Below are positions 1 to 10,247 of a DNA stretch of 64,000 bases, in pieces. The stretch is from JAMXLO01 sp963794185. GTDB taxonomy: Bacteria; Pseudomonadota; Alphaproteobacteria; Acetobacterales; Acetobacteraceae. Position 1 is the stretch's first letter. Each line of letters starts with the position of its first letter. A program made the translations under genes and the position numbers. Below the pieces are notes generated by a model. It did not search any database. It was not told the origin of the DNA and was given only the letters and a program-made list of their open reading frames with translations. Location of the stretch: the NCBI GenBank assembly GCA_963794185.1, contig CAWCDM010000031.1, forward strand, positions 1 through 64,000, read 5' to 3'.

Positions 1-90
1 TCTGGAGAGGTGGCCGGTTAAAACTGAACAGGTCGATAAGTGGATTCCCTGCCTGACTGCGGCGAGGATGCCGCGCAACAGGAGGGGAAC

Positions 91-402
91 ATGTCGAGAC
101 GTACACGGCGCAACCACAGCCCGACGTTCAAGGCGAAGGTAGCTTTAGCGGCGATCAAGGGGGAGAAGACGCTGGCCGAGCTGGTGCAGCTTCATGATGT
201 GCATTCGACGCAGATCACAGCGTGGAAGGCGCAACTGGTCGAGGGGGCAGCCGGTCTGTTTGGGGCGGGTTCGTCCGGCAAATCCTCCGAGCCGGAGGTG
301 GACCTGAAGACGCTGCACGCGAAGATCGGTGAACTGACCCTGGAGAACGATTTTTTATCGGCTGCGCTCGGCAAGGCCGGGCATCCGAGCGCAAAGCGAT
401 GA
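91..402 (+). CDS. IS3-family transposase OrfA (helix-turn-helix subunit)
   Basis: This 103-residue protein is the DNA-binding half of an IS3-type transposase. The N-terminal part (about residues 8-50) has the usual HTH_Tnp_1 pattern (FKAKVALAAIKGEKTLAEL followed by an ITAWKAQL helix), and the C-terminus has the leucine-rich segment that pairs with OrfB. I chose the ATG at 91, preceded by GGAGGGGAAC as ribosome-binding site, over a GTG at 40. The next reading frame (orfB) starts about four bases before this stop, the usual arrangement for translational coupling or -1 frameshifting that yields OrfAB. Confidence 0.9.
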   Translation: MSRRTRRNHSPTFKAKVALAAIKGEKTLAELVQLHDVHSTQITAWKAQLVEGAAGLFGAGSSGKSSEPEVDLKTLHAKIGELTLENDFLSAALGKAGHPSAKR

Positions 403-1226
403 TCGACCGCGGCCACGAACTGCCGTTGAGCCGCCAGGCGGCTGTGCTGGGGATCAGCCGGGGCAGTCTTTATTTATAGTGCCTGTCCGCTGCCTGCCGC
501 CGAACTGGCGATCATGCGGCGGATCGACGAACTGCACCTCGACTATCCGTTCGCGGGCAGCCGGATGCTGCGCGACCTGCTGCGCGGCGAGGGCATTGCG
601 ATCGGACGGGACCAGGTCACGACGATGATGCGGCGGATGGCGATCGAGGCGGTGTATCGCCGGCTGCACACGTCCAAACCGGCAGACGGGCACAAGGTGT
701 TTCCCTACCTGCTGCGCGGATGGCGATCGAGCGTGTTAACCAGGTCTGGGCGATGGATATCGCTTATATACCTATGGCCCATGGCTTCGTGTACCTGGCT
801 GCGGTGATGGACTGGTTCAGCCGACGGGTGCTGGCCTGGCGGGTGTCGATCACCATGGAGGTCGACTTCTGCCTCGATGCGGTCGACGAGGCGCTGGCCC
901 GTCATGGTCGGCCGGAGATCTGCAACACTGATCAGGGCAGCCAGTTCACCAGTTCATCGTCCACCGGATTGCTGTCGGACAACGCGATCAGGATCAGCAT
1001 GGATGGGCGTGGGTCCTGGCGTGACAACGTGTTGGTCGAGCGGTTGTGGCGTTCGGTCAAGTATGAAGAGGTCTACCTGCGTGCCTATGACAGTGTGTCG
1101 GAGGCACGCAGCTCGATCGGTGTGTATTTTGGGTTCTACAACCGCAAGCGGCCGCATTCGAGCCTTGACGGGCGGACTCCGGATCACGTCTATTTCGGTG
1201 GCCGCGCAGTGGCGGAGGCGGCTTGA
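399..1226 (+). pseudogene. IS3-family transposase OrfB (DDE integrase), two frameshifts
   Basis: The translated pieces together make a normal IS3 OrfB: an HTH_21 segment (IDELHLDYPFAGSRML), then an rve integrase core with the catalytic aspartates in AMDIAYIPM and NTDQGSQF and the glutamate in DNVLVERLWRSVKYE. The frame is broken twice. An extra T near 473 turns a Tyr-Tyr-Ser stretch into a stop, and a base is missing near 717 after LLRG. The C-terminus (RPHSSLDGRTPDHVYFGG) is complete. As written the element has no active transposase, but both lesions are single bases and could be sequence errors. Confidence 0.85.
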
Positions 1227-1369
1227 AATTCGCCGCCGCTGCGGGGCATCGCTCCGGTCGGGCTACGCCCTCCCTAGCGATGCCCCGCAGCGGCAACGAT
1301 GGAAAGGATCGGTCGGGAATCCATCTATCGGGACCGAAACGCTGTTCAGACCAAGCCGGCCACCTCTCC

Positions 1370-2343
1370 CTAACCCCGCCAGCGATGCCGAGCAACGAGC
1401 GGAAGGCGTTGAACGGGTAGAAGCGCCGGTTGAAGCGAAACGTGAATTCGTTGAGGTAGGCTTGTAGATGCTGTGCGCTGACCCCGTGATGGATACCGAT
1501 CAACCACGTCTTGAGATTGGCGAAGACGAGATGGATGATGGGCAGGAACTCCTCGGTCACTTCGGGATCCCCACATTCGGCAATGGCGTGGTGATCGTAG
1601 CCGCGCTTGCGCAGGCCGGCGTAACCGCTCCAATCGTCCGTGACGATCAGCGTCCCCGGAGCGACGGCGCCATCGACAAATCCACAAAGCGATTTGGCGC
1701 TTCGGTCAGCGGCGACTGCCAGCCGAACGCGCCCCGCATAGCGCCCATCCTTTCGCTTGTCCTGCGCGGTTCCAGGCTTGCGATGGCGCACCTCAACGGC
1801 GCAGGCGACCAGAACTTTGTGGTGAACGCCTCGGCCTTCGCCGCGTGTCCGACCGCCGACCCAGGTTTCGTCCACCTCGACATGCTCGTTCGCGCGGCCA
1901 CCGATGCGATCCTGGTCCGGGCGGACCATTCCGGCGCGCAGTTTGTGGAGGATCTGAAAGGCTGTCTCGTAACGCGAGAGCCCGAGTTGCCGTTGGAACT
2001 GGACGGCCGACATGCCGGGGGTCTGGCTGGCGACCAGGTAGGCGGCCCAGAACCAGATGGACAACGGCGTGTGGCTGCGCTCCATGACCGTGCCGACAGT
2101 CAGTCCTGTCTGACGTCGGCATTTGCGGCATGCCAGCACGCCCGGGCGGGTCGCAATGCGGAACGGTTCGCCAGTCACACCACAGTGCGGACAGACGAAG
2201 CCGTCTCCCCAGCGCGCCTTTTCGAGGTATTCAGCGCAGGCAGCATCGTCCGGGAAGAGCCGCTGAAACTCCGGCAGCGACTGCGGAAACGGCAGCGCGG
2301 CGTGCTGGTCGATGTCCATCAGAATCGGCGTGGGCGCATTCAT
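1370..2343 (-). pseudogene. IS1595-family transposase, C-terminus replaced by IS3 sequence
   Basis: About 324 native residues remain. The N-terminus carries a zinc ribbon (CPHCG and CRKCRRQ, about residues 50-80). The ISXO2-like transposase core follows, with the first Asp in VEVDETWVGG, the second in VTDDWSGY and the Asn/Lys part of the DDNK signature in FANLKTWLIGIHHGVS. The family's C-terminal block (FNRRFYPFNAFRSLLG) is reached just before the IS3 boundary at 1369, so only some 20 residues are missing. The open frame continues into IS3 sequence to 1057 and would give a nonsense tail. The start is the ATG at 2343. Confidence 0.85.
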
Positions 2344-2424
2344 TCCCGCATCGCCCTTTCAGACAATCGCGTCCAGGACATCGGCGCCAATCGCGAGCGG
2401 GCTCAGGCCCTGCTCATGAAGAGA

Positions 2425-2465
2425 CACTAGCCCTGGTGGGTGTATGTGTCAACCGGATAGGCAAG
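2425..2465 (-). repeat. Terminal inverted repeat of the IS1595-type element
   Basis: This is the outer end next to the transposase start. It ends in GGATAGGCAAG on the plus strand at 2465. It matches the right end of the element at 10248-10906 (10866-10906) at about 36 of 41 positions, with the core TATCCGGTT identical. Confidence 0.75.
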
Positions 2466-2850
2466 CTCCAATCGACCTGTCACCAGTAGCGTTTTCTGTG
2501 ATTGAATTATCGTCAGTAGTCACGGTGAATTTGAACATAGAGAAGACTGACGTAACATTGATTGGGAAACCTTTGTACTGACCCGCTACCCAGGTCTTCA
2601 CATCCTGGAACATGGCCTCGATCGCGGCCTTATCTTGAGGACGCACCCGAGCCCCTTCGTCGTAGCCTCCGCCAAGCGTCTCCACATTAGCAATGAAAGC
2701 AGCCTTCCAAGCAGCCGCGGCAGCTCCTTCAGTCGTCCCCTGCACTCGATCAAGTGCTTCAGCTATCTTGCCGGGCAGCAACCCGAATGCATCCTCAGTA
2801 TCTATGAATTCAAGGACCAGCAGACGCTGAGATGAGCTTAGTATCGTGTT
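2449..2850 (-). pseudogene. C-terminal fragment of an unrecognised protein next to the IS1595 end
   Basis: The frame reading leftward from about 2850 gives a protein-like stretch (for example LVLEFIDTEDAFGLLPGKIAEAL, then a region with ETLGGGYDEGARV and WVAGQYKGFPINVTSVFSMF). It breaks off at the IS1595 terminus, where the last codons come from the element. Base composition here is less GC-rich than in the neighbours. I do not recognise the family. The same frame stays open up to 3279, but that part reads like non-coding sequence. It is probably an old gene cut by the IS1595 insertion. Confidence 0.3.
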
Positions 2851-3229
2851 GCCGGGGAATACCGCCTGCAGAGCAAGCCTAGCAGCCTGTTGGACTCGGC
2901 TCTCCGTTCGGACACACCGAAAAGCTATTTGTGCAAACGGAAACAAAAGAGGCGTTCCCTCGGTCCGTGGCGCGCCCGCAGGGTCAGAGCAGGCTCTGCG
3001 AGGCGCCACGAAACCCACATTCGCGCTCAGATGGCGGAACCAAGTACGAACATCCGCATCAAATTCCACGCCATGGTCACAAGTTTCCACTCGCCGCCGT
3101 CGGCGCTTACGGGAACGGACCCACTTTCGCTCATGAAAGCTGACCCAGCGGACGCACGTGAGTTTGTGATCGGCTACGCTGGCAAGCAGTCCCTTGTTCG
3201 ACGCCGCGCGGCGAGCGCGTTGCGTTGAA
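2851..3229. other. No recognisable gene
   Basis: Short overlapping frames exist on both strands, but none has a family I recognise or convincing codon use. The stretch separates the gene fragment next to the IS1595 end from the hairpin-rich repeat that starts at 3230. Confidence 0.4.
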
Positions 3230-3407
3230 GTGTCGGGACGTCCCTTGTCCCGACACCACCTCCAGGCCACGGCGCGCAAGGCGGGTCAAAGGCGCCGCGC
3301 GCTATCTTGCGCGGCGGGAGCGCAGCCACGCGCAGCGCCGCCCGGCGCTTGCGGGCGGGGTGAGCATGGCGAGCACCCACCCTTTGACGCGCCTTGTGCA
3401 CCGTGGC
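3230..3407. repeat. Hairpin-rich repeat with 27-bp inverted ends
   Basis: Three nested structures are visible. A 10-bp stem GTGTCGGGAC/GTCCCGACAC lies at 3230-3239 and 3247-3256. A 27-bp inverted repeat with three mismatches lies at 3266-3292 and 3381-3407; both arms contain CAAGGCG followed by GTCAAAGG. Inside it, CGCCGCGCG pairs across a short loop with CGCGGCG. There is no open reading frame of note. It could be a small non-autonomous mobile element or the outer end of the IS21-type transposon that follows. Confidence 0.5.
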
Positions 3408-3455
3408 ACCGCGCAGCCTGGCGCCACGGCACGCCAACTGAGAGTGGCGGGAGCG

Positions 3456-4230
3456 TCAGGCCTTGGTGTTACGGCGCGTCGGACTGGCGGGCGGTGTCGG
3501 CGGTGGATCCGGGCTGCGCAGGGACGGGCCGTCGATGCGGATGGTGATGCAGTGATGCTGGAGGCGATCGAGCAACGCATCGACCAGGGGCTTCTTGTCG
3601 AACAGCGCGTACCAGTCTGGCAGATCGAGGTTTGTGGTGATGATTGTCGAGACGCGGCTGTAGCGTTGATCCATCAGCCGGAAGAAGGCGTTTGCCTGTT
3701 CCGGCTTGATCGTCAGATAGCCCAACTCGTCGATCAGCAAGGGCTGCATGCGGCTCAGCTGGCCCAGCAGCCTGGTGGTCGTGCGATCGGCCAGCGAGGC
3801 GTAAAGTTCGTCGAGCAGGACTTGAGCATTATAGAAGCGGCCGCGGTAGCCGTTGAGGCAGGCCTCACGCAACAGCCCGATCGCCAAGTCCGGTCTTGCC
3901 GGTGCCGGGTTTGCCGATGAGCAGGACATTGTCGGCGCGGCGCAGGAAGTCCAGCCCGGCCAGCGTCTGGATCTGCGTCTTGCTCACGCCCGGCTGGCGG
4001 TCGAAGGGGAAGCTGTCGAGCGACCACCGCCACGGCAGACGCGCCTGCACGAGGCGATAGGCGAGGCTGCGTTCGCGGCGCGACGCGGCCTCCTGGCCGA
4101 GCAGCCGATACAGCAGCTCCGGTGCGGCGATGGCCTCGCGTTCGGCACGGGCGAGTTCGGCGTCGAGCGCGTCCGCCATGCCGTGCAGGCGCAGCTGGTC
4201 GATCAGGGCGCGCAGCTTGTCACGCATCAT
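3456..4230 (-). pseudogene. istB: IstB-like ATP-binding helper of IS21 transposition (frameshift)
   Basis: IstB is the AAA+ ATPase that selects target DNA and stimulates the IstA transposase. The N-terminal domain is followed by Walker A (GKPGTGKT, about residue 110) and Walker B (PLLIDELGYL), then the conserved STIITTNLDLPDW block. An extra T near 3888, just after Walker A, shifts the frame; both halves are otherwise well conserved. The start ATG at 4230 overlaps the istA stop region by about ten bases, the usual coupling in IS21 elements. Confidence 0.8.
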
Positions 4231-5618
4231 CGTCCTCCCGGGCGGCCAGCGCGAAGAAGTCGCCGGCGACCTGTTTGAGGATGAGGTCTTCCAGGCGGCC
4301 GAGGTCGAACAGGCCGTACCGCAGGGCCTGTTCGATGGCGGCGATGAACGGACCGGCCGGGTAGGTGCGCTGCATCTCGATCAGCCGGCGAAGGGCTCGC
4401 CGGTTGCCCCCGTTGCCGCGCTGCCTGAGAGCGGCGGTGTAACGGTCGAGGCTCGGATGATGGCCACTCAGCAACGCTTCCTCGGCCGCCGTGCCGCGGC
4501 CTTGCCGTAGCGGGATGGTATGATGACCGGGCAGGCTGGTCCTGGCATCGCGCTGACCGATCAGCCGGCGGTGGACGGCGATCGTGGTGTCCTTGCGGCA
4601 AACATGGATCTCGGCCGGCAGCTTGTAGACGGCGACCGACTTGCCGACGTAGCGCTCGGGGACGGAATAGCGATTGGTGTCGACCGAGACATAGCCGTGC
4701 AGATCGACGACGCGTTCCAGCAACTCGTAGACCGGCGGCAGCGCGTCGGGCAGCGGCACGAGGTGCGGCTGCTCGATGAGATAGGCGGCGTCGGGCGACA
4801 TGCCGAGGGCCCGCTTGGGCTTGCGGTTGGCGACGTCGCGGCACCAGGCCGAGTGCCTGGCGGTTGAGGTCGTCGAAATCGGCGAAGCTGCGGCCGGCCA
4901 GGAAATTCATTTCGACATACGCGAACGGCCGCTCGATCCGGCCTTTGCGGTCCGGGTTTCCCACCCGGTGCGCACGGAACCGGAAGCCCAGGGTGCGGGC
5001 GAAGGCGGCCATCTCCGGCGCGACGACGGCGTCGGCACCGGCGCCGGCGGCGAGCAGAACGCTGGTGTTGTCGATGATGCAGACCGGACAGACGCCCGCC
5101 ATGAAGCGGACCGCCTCCAGCAGGAACGCCTTGGCCTCGAAGCGGGTGAACCGCGGATAATATTGGATGAACAGCCGGCGTGAGTAGGCCAGCACCAGGC
5201 CGGCGCACTGCACGGTGACGGGCTTGTCGGCTGGCGCGAACGTCACCCGATGCGGCGAGGTGTCGTGCTGCATCTCCTGGCCCGGCACGAAGTCGTATTC
5301 GCCAGCGCGTCGCGGCGGGCCGCGCAGATCGGCCTCCCTGACCCAACGGGTCAAGGTGCTGTACGGCACGTCGAGACCATCGTCCGCCAGCAGCTCGCGC
5401 ACCCGGACCACGTTGCCGCGGGCCCGTGTGAAGGCGGCCTTCAGCCTGCCCAGCGTCGCGTCATCGCATGGCGGCGCCGCGGCAACCTTGCCGAGCGGCT
5501 CACGCAGAATGCGCCGCACGGTATTGCGCGACAGCGCCAGCAGGCGGCTGATCTCGCGCAGGCTGCGCCCCTGCGCCTGCAAGCTGCGCACCGCGGTGCG
5601 GATCTCGGTCGGGGTCAT
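4220..5618 (-). pseudogene. istA: IstA transposase of IS21-type element (frameshift)
   Basis: IstA is the DDE transposase. An N-terminal helix-turn-helix (TPTEIRTAVRSLQAQGRSLR onward, about residues 2-45) precedes the rve core, with EMQHDTSP for the first Asp, CIIDNTSV for the second and GRIERPFAYVEMNFL for the Glu region. The C-terminal beta-barrel segment (YELLERVVDLHGYVSVDTNR) lies in another frame, because of an extra C near 4851. I chose the ATG at 5618; the open frame extends to 5636. It overlaps the 3' end of the ParB-like gene out of frame. Confidence 0.8.
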
Positions 5619-6520
5619 GCATGTCCTCCCGCTCAAGCGCGGTGGTCAGGGCGTCGATCGCCGCCCGCAGGCGCGGCGCTGCCGCGATCAGCGGCGGCGG
5701 CACCGGGCGCAGCGTGGCCACACGCTTGCGCAGACGTGCGATCACCGCCTCGAGGCAGCGCAGATCGCCGATGCATTCGCCTTCGGGGCCGCCGCGCAGG
5801 CGCTCGCCGGCGCGGCGCGCCTGGTTCGCCCGCAGGGCGTCGAGGAACAGGCGCGGGTTGGCTGACCATGCGCTCGCGGACGCCGCGCGCGGCCTGCTGG
5901 TAGTGCTCGAACCAGCACTGCAACTCCCGGGTCGTCAGCGGCGTCGCGGCCAACGCCGCCAGCAGGCGCGCGGCATGCTCGGCGTTGGCGCGCGCCAACG
6001 GCGCCACCACCCGGTTGGCCGCCCAGCTCGACAGCGTGCCGCCGCGCACCGCCGCCAGCGCCGCATCGGGCAGGCCCGACAGCAGGTGCAGGCGCCGGCT
6101 GACCCAGCTCACGTCCCGGCCGCACCGCTGTGCCACCGCGTGCTGCGACAGCCCCAGCCCCTGCACCAGTTCGCGCAGCAGCAAGGCCTCCTCGATGATC
6201 GCGAACGGACGGTCCTGATTGCGCGCCAGTACGCCCAGCAGCGCCTCGGTCAGGTCGCACGCCCATTGCTCCACGCTGGCGGTGTCGCGGCCCAGTCGAC
6301 GCAACGCAGCGACCCGTCGATAGCCATCGACCAGCACCAGCGCTTCCGCGCCGGCTCCACCGGAGGCCGCCACCACGATGCAGGGCACGATCTGGCCGCA
6401 CCGCTCGATGGACTGCGCCATCCGCGCCACCGCACGCGGTTCCACCAGACGGCTGCCGGCAAAGCGCAGGTCCAGGCGATGCAGGTCAAGCTCGAGGCAA
6501 TGGCGGTGCATGGGCGTCAT
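5500..6520 (-). pseudogene. ParB-like N-terminal domain protein of an IS21-type transposon (frameshift)
   Basis: The protein has the ParB/Spo0J layout: a CTPase/nuclease-fold domain with a GQIVPCIVV strand and the VLVDGYRRVAALRRLG motif, then a KorB-type HTH (LGLSQHAVAQRCGRDVSWVS). The last third switches frame near 5860 and continues as a helical tail (EAVIARLRKRVATLRP). It sits directly upstream of istA and overlaps it by up to about 118 bases. ParB proteins clamp DNA near specific sites, so a role in element maintenance, regulation or end recognition is plausible but inferred. I chose the ATG at 6520; the frame is open to 6646. Confidence 0.65.
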
Positions 6521-6587
6521 CGCCGGCAGCGCGGTCCGCTCACCCCTGTCACGTCCGGCAGGATCTGCGCCTCGACGTCGGTCGCGA

Positions 6588-7106
6588 TCACCATGGCGGC
6601 TTGCACTCCGTCCGGGCCTGGCCAACACGACCGTGACGGTGAGCACAACGGCGCAGGAACCCTCGGCGAAGTGGCCGCAGGCAGCAACGACCGCACCAGT
6701 GGCAGTGCGTCATTGCCCGCCGGAGCGGCTCGCCCGGGGAAGCGTCGTTGCGCGGCACCGCCGTCGCATCGCCCGCCAGCAAATCACCCACCGCCGGCGG
6801 CGGTGAACCGTGATGCGTCACTATTTCTCGGTGCCGCGCCCGATACCGGGCCATCCGGGCAGCATGCATCCGCCGACCGTGCGGGGTTCGCTGCCAGCGT
6901 CGGCCCGCTCCGTGCAACGTCTGACGGCGCGCCTGTCTGGAACAATCGCCGTCGCAGTAGATCTGCCCGCGATCGCAGTAGCCGCACACGACGACCTGGC
7001 AGCCACACCGCACGCACACGAACAGACGCCCAGACCCCGCGGTCTGACCGTCATCGCAGGCGCGGCGTAGACCAACCCCGCCCTCGGCAGGATACTCGCC
7101 CTGCAT
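6588..7106 (-). CDS. Cysteine-rich putative zinc-binding accessory protein of IS21-type element
   Basis: The N-terminal half has paired cysteines (CVRCGCQVVVCGYCDRGQ, then YCDGDC) that look like a double zinc knuckle. A very basic helix follows (RRWQRTPHGRRMHAARMARY), and there is a second CHWCGRCC cluster near the C-terminus. Small proteins of this type accompany ParB-like genes in some IS21-like elements; I recall the pattern but cannot verify it here. The basic region suggests nucleic-acid binding. The start is the ATG at 7106. It is upstream of the ParB-like gene on the same strand and probably the first gene of the transposon. Confidence 0.5.
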   Translation of the reverse strand: MQGEYPAEGGVGLRRACDDGQTAGSGRLFVCVRCGCQVVVCGYCDRGQIYCDGDCSRQARRQTLHGAGRRWQRTPHGRRMHAARMARYRARHREIVTHHGSPPPAVGDLLAGDATAVPRNDASPGEPLRRAMTHCHWCGRCCLRPLRRGFLRRCAHRHGRVGQARTECKPPW

Positions 7107-7440
7107 GCGTGCTGCCCGGCACGGTGTGGGGCGCGGCGTCGGGACAAAACTGCCAGGTTGGGCCCGGCGCCGTGCTGACCCTCAATTCTGCCAGCCGTCC
7201 GCTCGGCCGCCGAGGCGCTCGCTGCCTCGGTTATCCCCCAAGGCCACGGCGACACCGCATCCGCTCCCGATCAGGTCCCGACCAGCGCAGCCGCCGCCCA
7301 CGGCCTGCTCGCGCGCCACGGCACCACGACGCTCGCCGCACCGACACGCGACAGAAGCCGACAATGATCACCACGGTAGGACTGAAGTCGCTGGGTCAAT
7401 TCAAATGAGCAAACCTGGGTCAATCGGCGTGAGCGCTGAG

Positions 7441-7806
7441 GATCGAGACCATATATCTTGGCAAGCGGCTGATCCACGTGTTCCTGGACAAAGCTCGGTA
7501 TCATCACGCGAATTTGGTGCAGCAATGGCTGACGCGGTCCGGCTGCCGGATCCGGCTGCAATTCATCCCGTCATACTTCCCGCATCCTTGGTCCGCTTCG
7601 CGGCCCAAGCCGATCGAACGATTGTGGGGATTGATGCACCGGCACTGCACCCACAACAAATGCTACGCTGGGTTTAAGGATTTCAGTCGTGCGATACCGA
7701 GTTTTCTGCGCGAGAAAGTGACCCGAGGAACCGGCATGTCTACTGCGACGAGGTCACCGATAACTACAGCGTCATTGATCCCGCAGATCTCTGGTTTCTT
7801 GCGTGA
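7441..7806 (+). pseudogene. IS630-family transposase, 3' remnant
   Basis: Only the last third of an IS630-type DDE transposase is left. The second catalytic Asp sits in HVFLDKARYHH and the Glu in PIERLWGLMH. The stretch FKDFSRAIPSFLREKV follows, and after a frameshift near 7733 come VYCDEVTDNYSVIDP and a stop at 7804-7806. The 5' part is missing at the IS21 boundary. Where the family normally has a His-Leu-Asn/Asp-Pro junction before the Glu, this copy has about 18 extra bases forming a palindrome at 7590-7608. Confidence 0.75.
7590..7608. repeat. 19-bp palindromic insert, also present at 48669
   Basis: The sequence GGTCCGCTTCGCGGCCCAA folds on itself (CCGC-TTC-GCGG core) and is identical to 48669-48687. 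Here it interrupts the conserved catalytic block of an IS630 transposase in frame; at 48669 it interrupts an IS91-type transposase. Confidence 0.6.
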
Positions 7807-7821
7807 CCTGGGCAAAGAAGA

Positions 7822-7852
7822 AAAGGGGGCGATTTGGCGCACCGCCCCCTTT
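7822..7852 (-). terminator. Rho-independent terminator downstream of groEL
   Basis: A 10-bp perfect stem (AAAGGGGGCG at 7822-7831 with CGCCCCCTTT at 7843-7852) lies about 20 bases beyond the groEL stop. In the leftward direction it is followed by a T-rich run, so it fits the end of the groESL transcript. Confidence 0.7.
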
Positions 7853-7874
7853 CTTTGTTGCGACGAACGTCCGA

Positions 7875-9512
<1,638 letters not shown>

Positions 9513-9570
9513 ATCTCAGTTTTCCCTTGTAATTGCAGTCTGGTGATTGTCGGTCTCCGGCAGGCGCCGA

Positions 9571-9888
9571 TCAGGCGGCCTTCCGCTTGGCGGCAGGCTG
9601 GCCCTCGATGATGCCCATGATGTCGGACTCCTTCATGATCAGGAGCTCTTCACCGTCGAGCTTCACCTCGGTGCCGGACCACTTGCCGAACAGGATGCGG
9701 TCGTTCGCCTTGACATCGAGCGGCACCAGCTTGCCGGCTTCGTCGCGGGCGCCGGGGCCCACGGCGATGACCTCGCCCTCCATCGGCTTTTCTTTCGCCG
9801 TGTCGGGGATGATGATGCCGCCCGCGGTCTTTTCTTCGGCTTCGACCCGACGAACCACGACCCGGTCGTGGAGAGGACGGAACTTCAT
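9571..9888 (-). CDS. groES: Co-chaperonin GroES (Hsp10)
   Basis: This 105-residue lid of the GroEL chamber begins MKFRPLHDRVVVRRVEAEEK and contains the mobile loop region (ETAGGIIIPDTAKEKP), both diagnostic. It is first in the groES-groEL operon. The gene starts at the ATG at 9888, about 90 bases downstream of a CIRCE inverted repeat, so HrcA repression relieved by heat shock is expected. Confidence 0.97.
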   Translation of the reverse strand: MKFRPLHDRVVVRRVEAEEKTAGGIIIPDTAKEKPMEGEVIAVGPGARDEAGKLVPLDVKANDRILFGKWSGTEVKLDGEELLIMKESDIMGIIEGQPAAKRKAA

Positions 9889-9976
9889 ATGGAACTCCCT
9901 GATTGATCTTGGACGACGGATGCTTCGAGTTCGCCAACGCCGCGGCGGCCCAAATCGGGCACCTTCAGTGCAGCTA

Positions 9977-10003
9977 TTGGCACTCCCTCTCTGTGAGTGC
10001 CAG
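9977..10003 (-). promoter_or_regulatory. CIRCE operator (HrcA-binding site) of groESL
   Basis: The inverted repeat is TTGGCACTC, 9 bases, GAGTGCCAG. The established CIRCE consensus is TTAGCACTC-N9-GAGTGCTAA, so both arms match except for one position in the left arm and two in the right. Spacing is exact and the site lies just upstream of groES. Confidence 0.9.
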
Positions 10004-10239
10004 CGACCTACGCCTCCATCGGCGTGAAGTCAAGCAGTCGGCCGTAAGCAGCGTGGCAGCAAATTGGGGCGCGATGCGTGCTTAGCGCTGTTCGTTCGCG
10101 ATCTGCTCCTTGAGGCGTGTCGGACGATCTACATCCTGTCGAATGCTTCCGGCATGCTCCACGTGGTCCGACTTGTGCCCCAGCCCGTACCGTGATCGAA
10201 GGAATGCCCAACCAGTGCCGCACACCCGATAGCGAGCAG
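10004..10239. other. No recognisable gene
   Basis: This short stretch between the CIRCE site and the methyltransferase element has only unremarkable frames. Its right edge supplies the 8-bp sequence duplicated by insertion of the element. Confidence 0.4.
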
Positions 10240-10247
10240 GTACAAAC
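10240..10247. repeat. 8-bp target-site duplication, left copy
   Basis: GTACAAAC here is repeated at 10907-10914, immediately outside the other end of the element. An 8-bp duplication is the size reported for IS1595-family transposition. Confidence 0.75.

Larger units (their letters stand above)
4..1369 (+). mobile_element. IS3-family insertion sequence, inserted in an IS1595 element
   Basis: Imperfect 27-bp terminal inverted repeats lie at 4-30 and 1343-1369; both start GGAGAGGTGGCCGG and end TGAACA when read inward. Between them are an IS3-type OrfA and a frameshifted OrfB. The right end abuts the coding sequence of an oppositely oriented IS1595-type transposase, so this copy landed inside that gene. 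I could not confirm a target-site duplication, because only three bases of left flank are in the window and they do not match the right flank. Confidence 0.85.
1370..2465 (-). mobile_element. IS1595-family (ISXO2-like) element, truncated by IS3
   Basis: The element runs leftward from its terminal repeat at 2425-2465 through a DDNK-type transposase gene and is cut at 1369/1370 by the IS3 insertion. The rest of the transposase C-terminus and the other end lie outside the window or were lost. The terminal sequence, read inward, begins CTTGCCTATCCGGTT. The same terminus, about 36 of 41 positions by my count, bounds the small methyltransferase element at 10248-10906, so the two are related by their ends. 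Confidence 0.8.
3408..7440 (-). mobile_element. IS21-type transposon with ParB-like and zinc-binding accessory genes
   Basis: Four genes are read leftward: zinc-binding protein (7106), ParB-like protein (6520), istA (5618) and istB (4230). At the right edge the nonamer TGGGTCAAT occurs twice, at 7392-7400 and 7416-7424, as expected for the repeated transposase sites in IS21-family termini. The left terminus is not resolved and lies between istB's stop at 3456 and the hairpin repeat ending at 3407. An IS630 transposase fragment starts at the right boundary, so the element appears to have inserted in or beside it. Confidence 0.6.

Noticed and set aside
1..1372. A target-site duplication for the IS3 element
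   Set aside because: Only three flanking bases are available on the left (TCT) and they do not match the right flank (CTA).
5621..7408. Open frame of 595 codons on the plus strand across the IS21-type transposon
   Set aside because: It runs opposite the ParB-like and zinc-binding genes and is dominated by Arg, Pro and Ala, as expected for antisense of GC-rich coding sequence.
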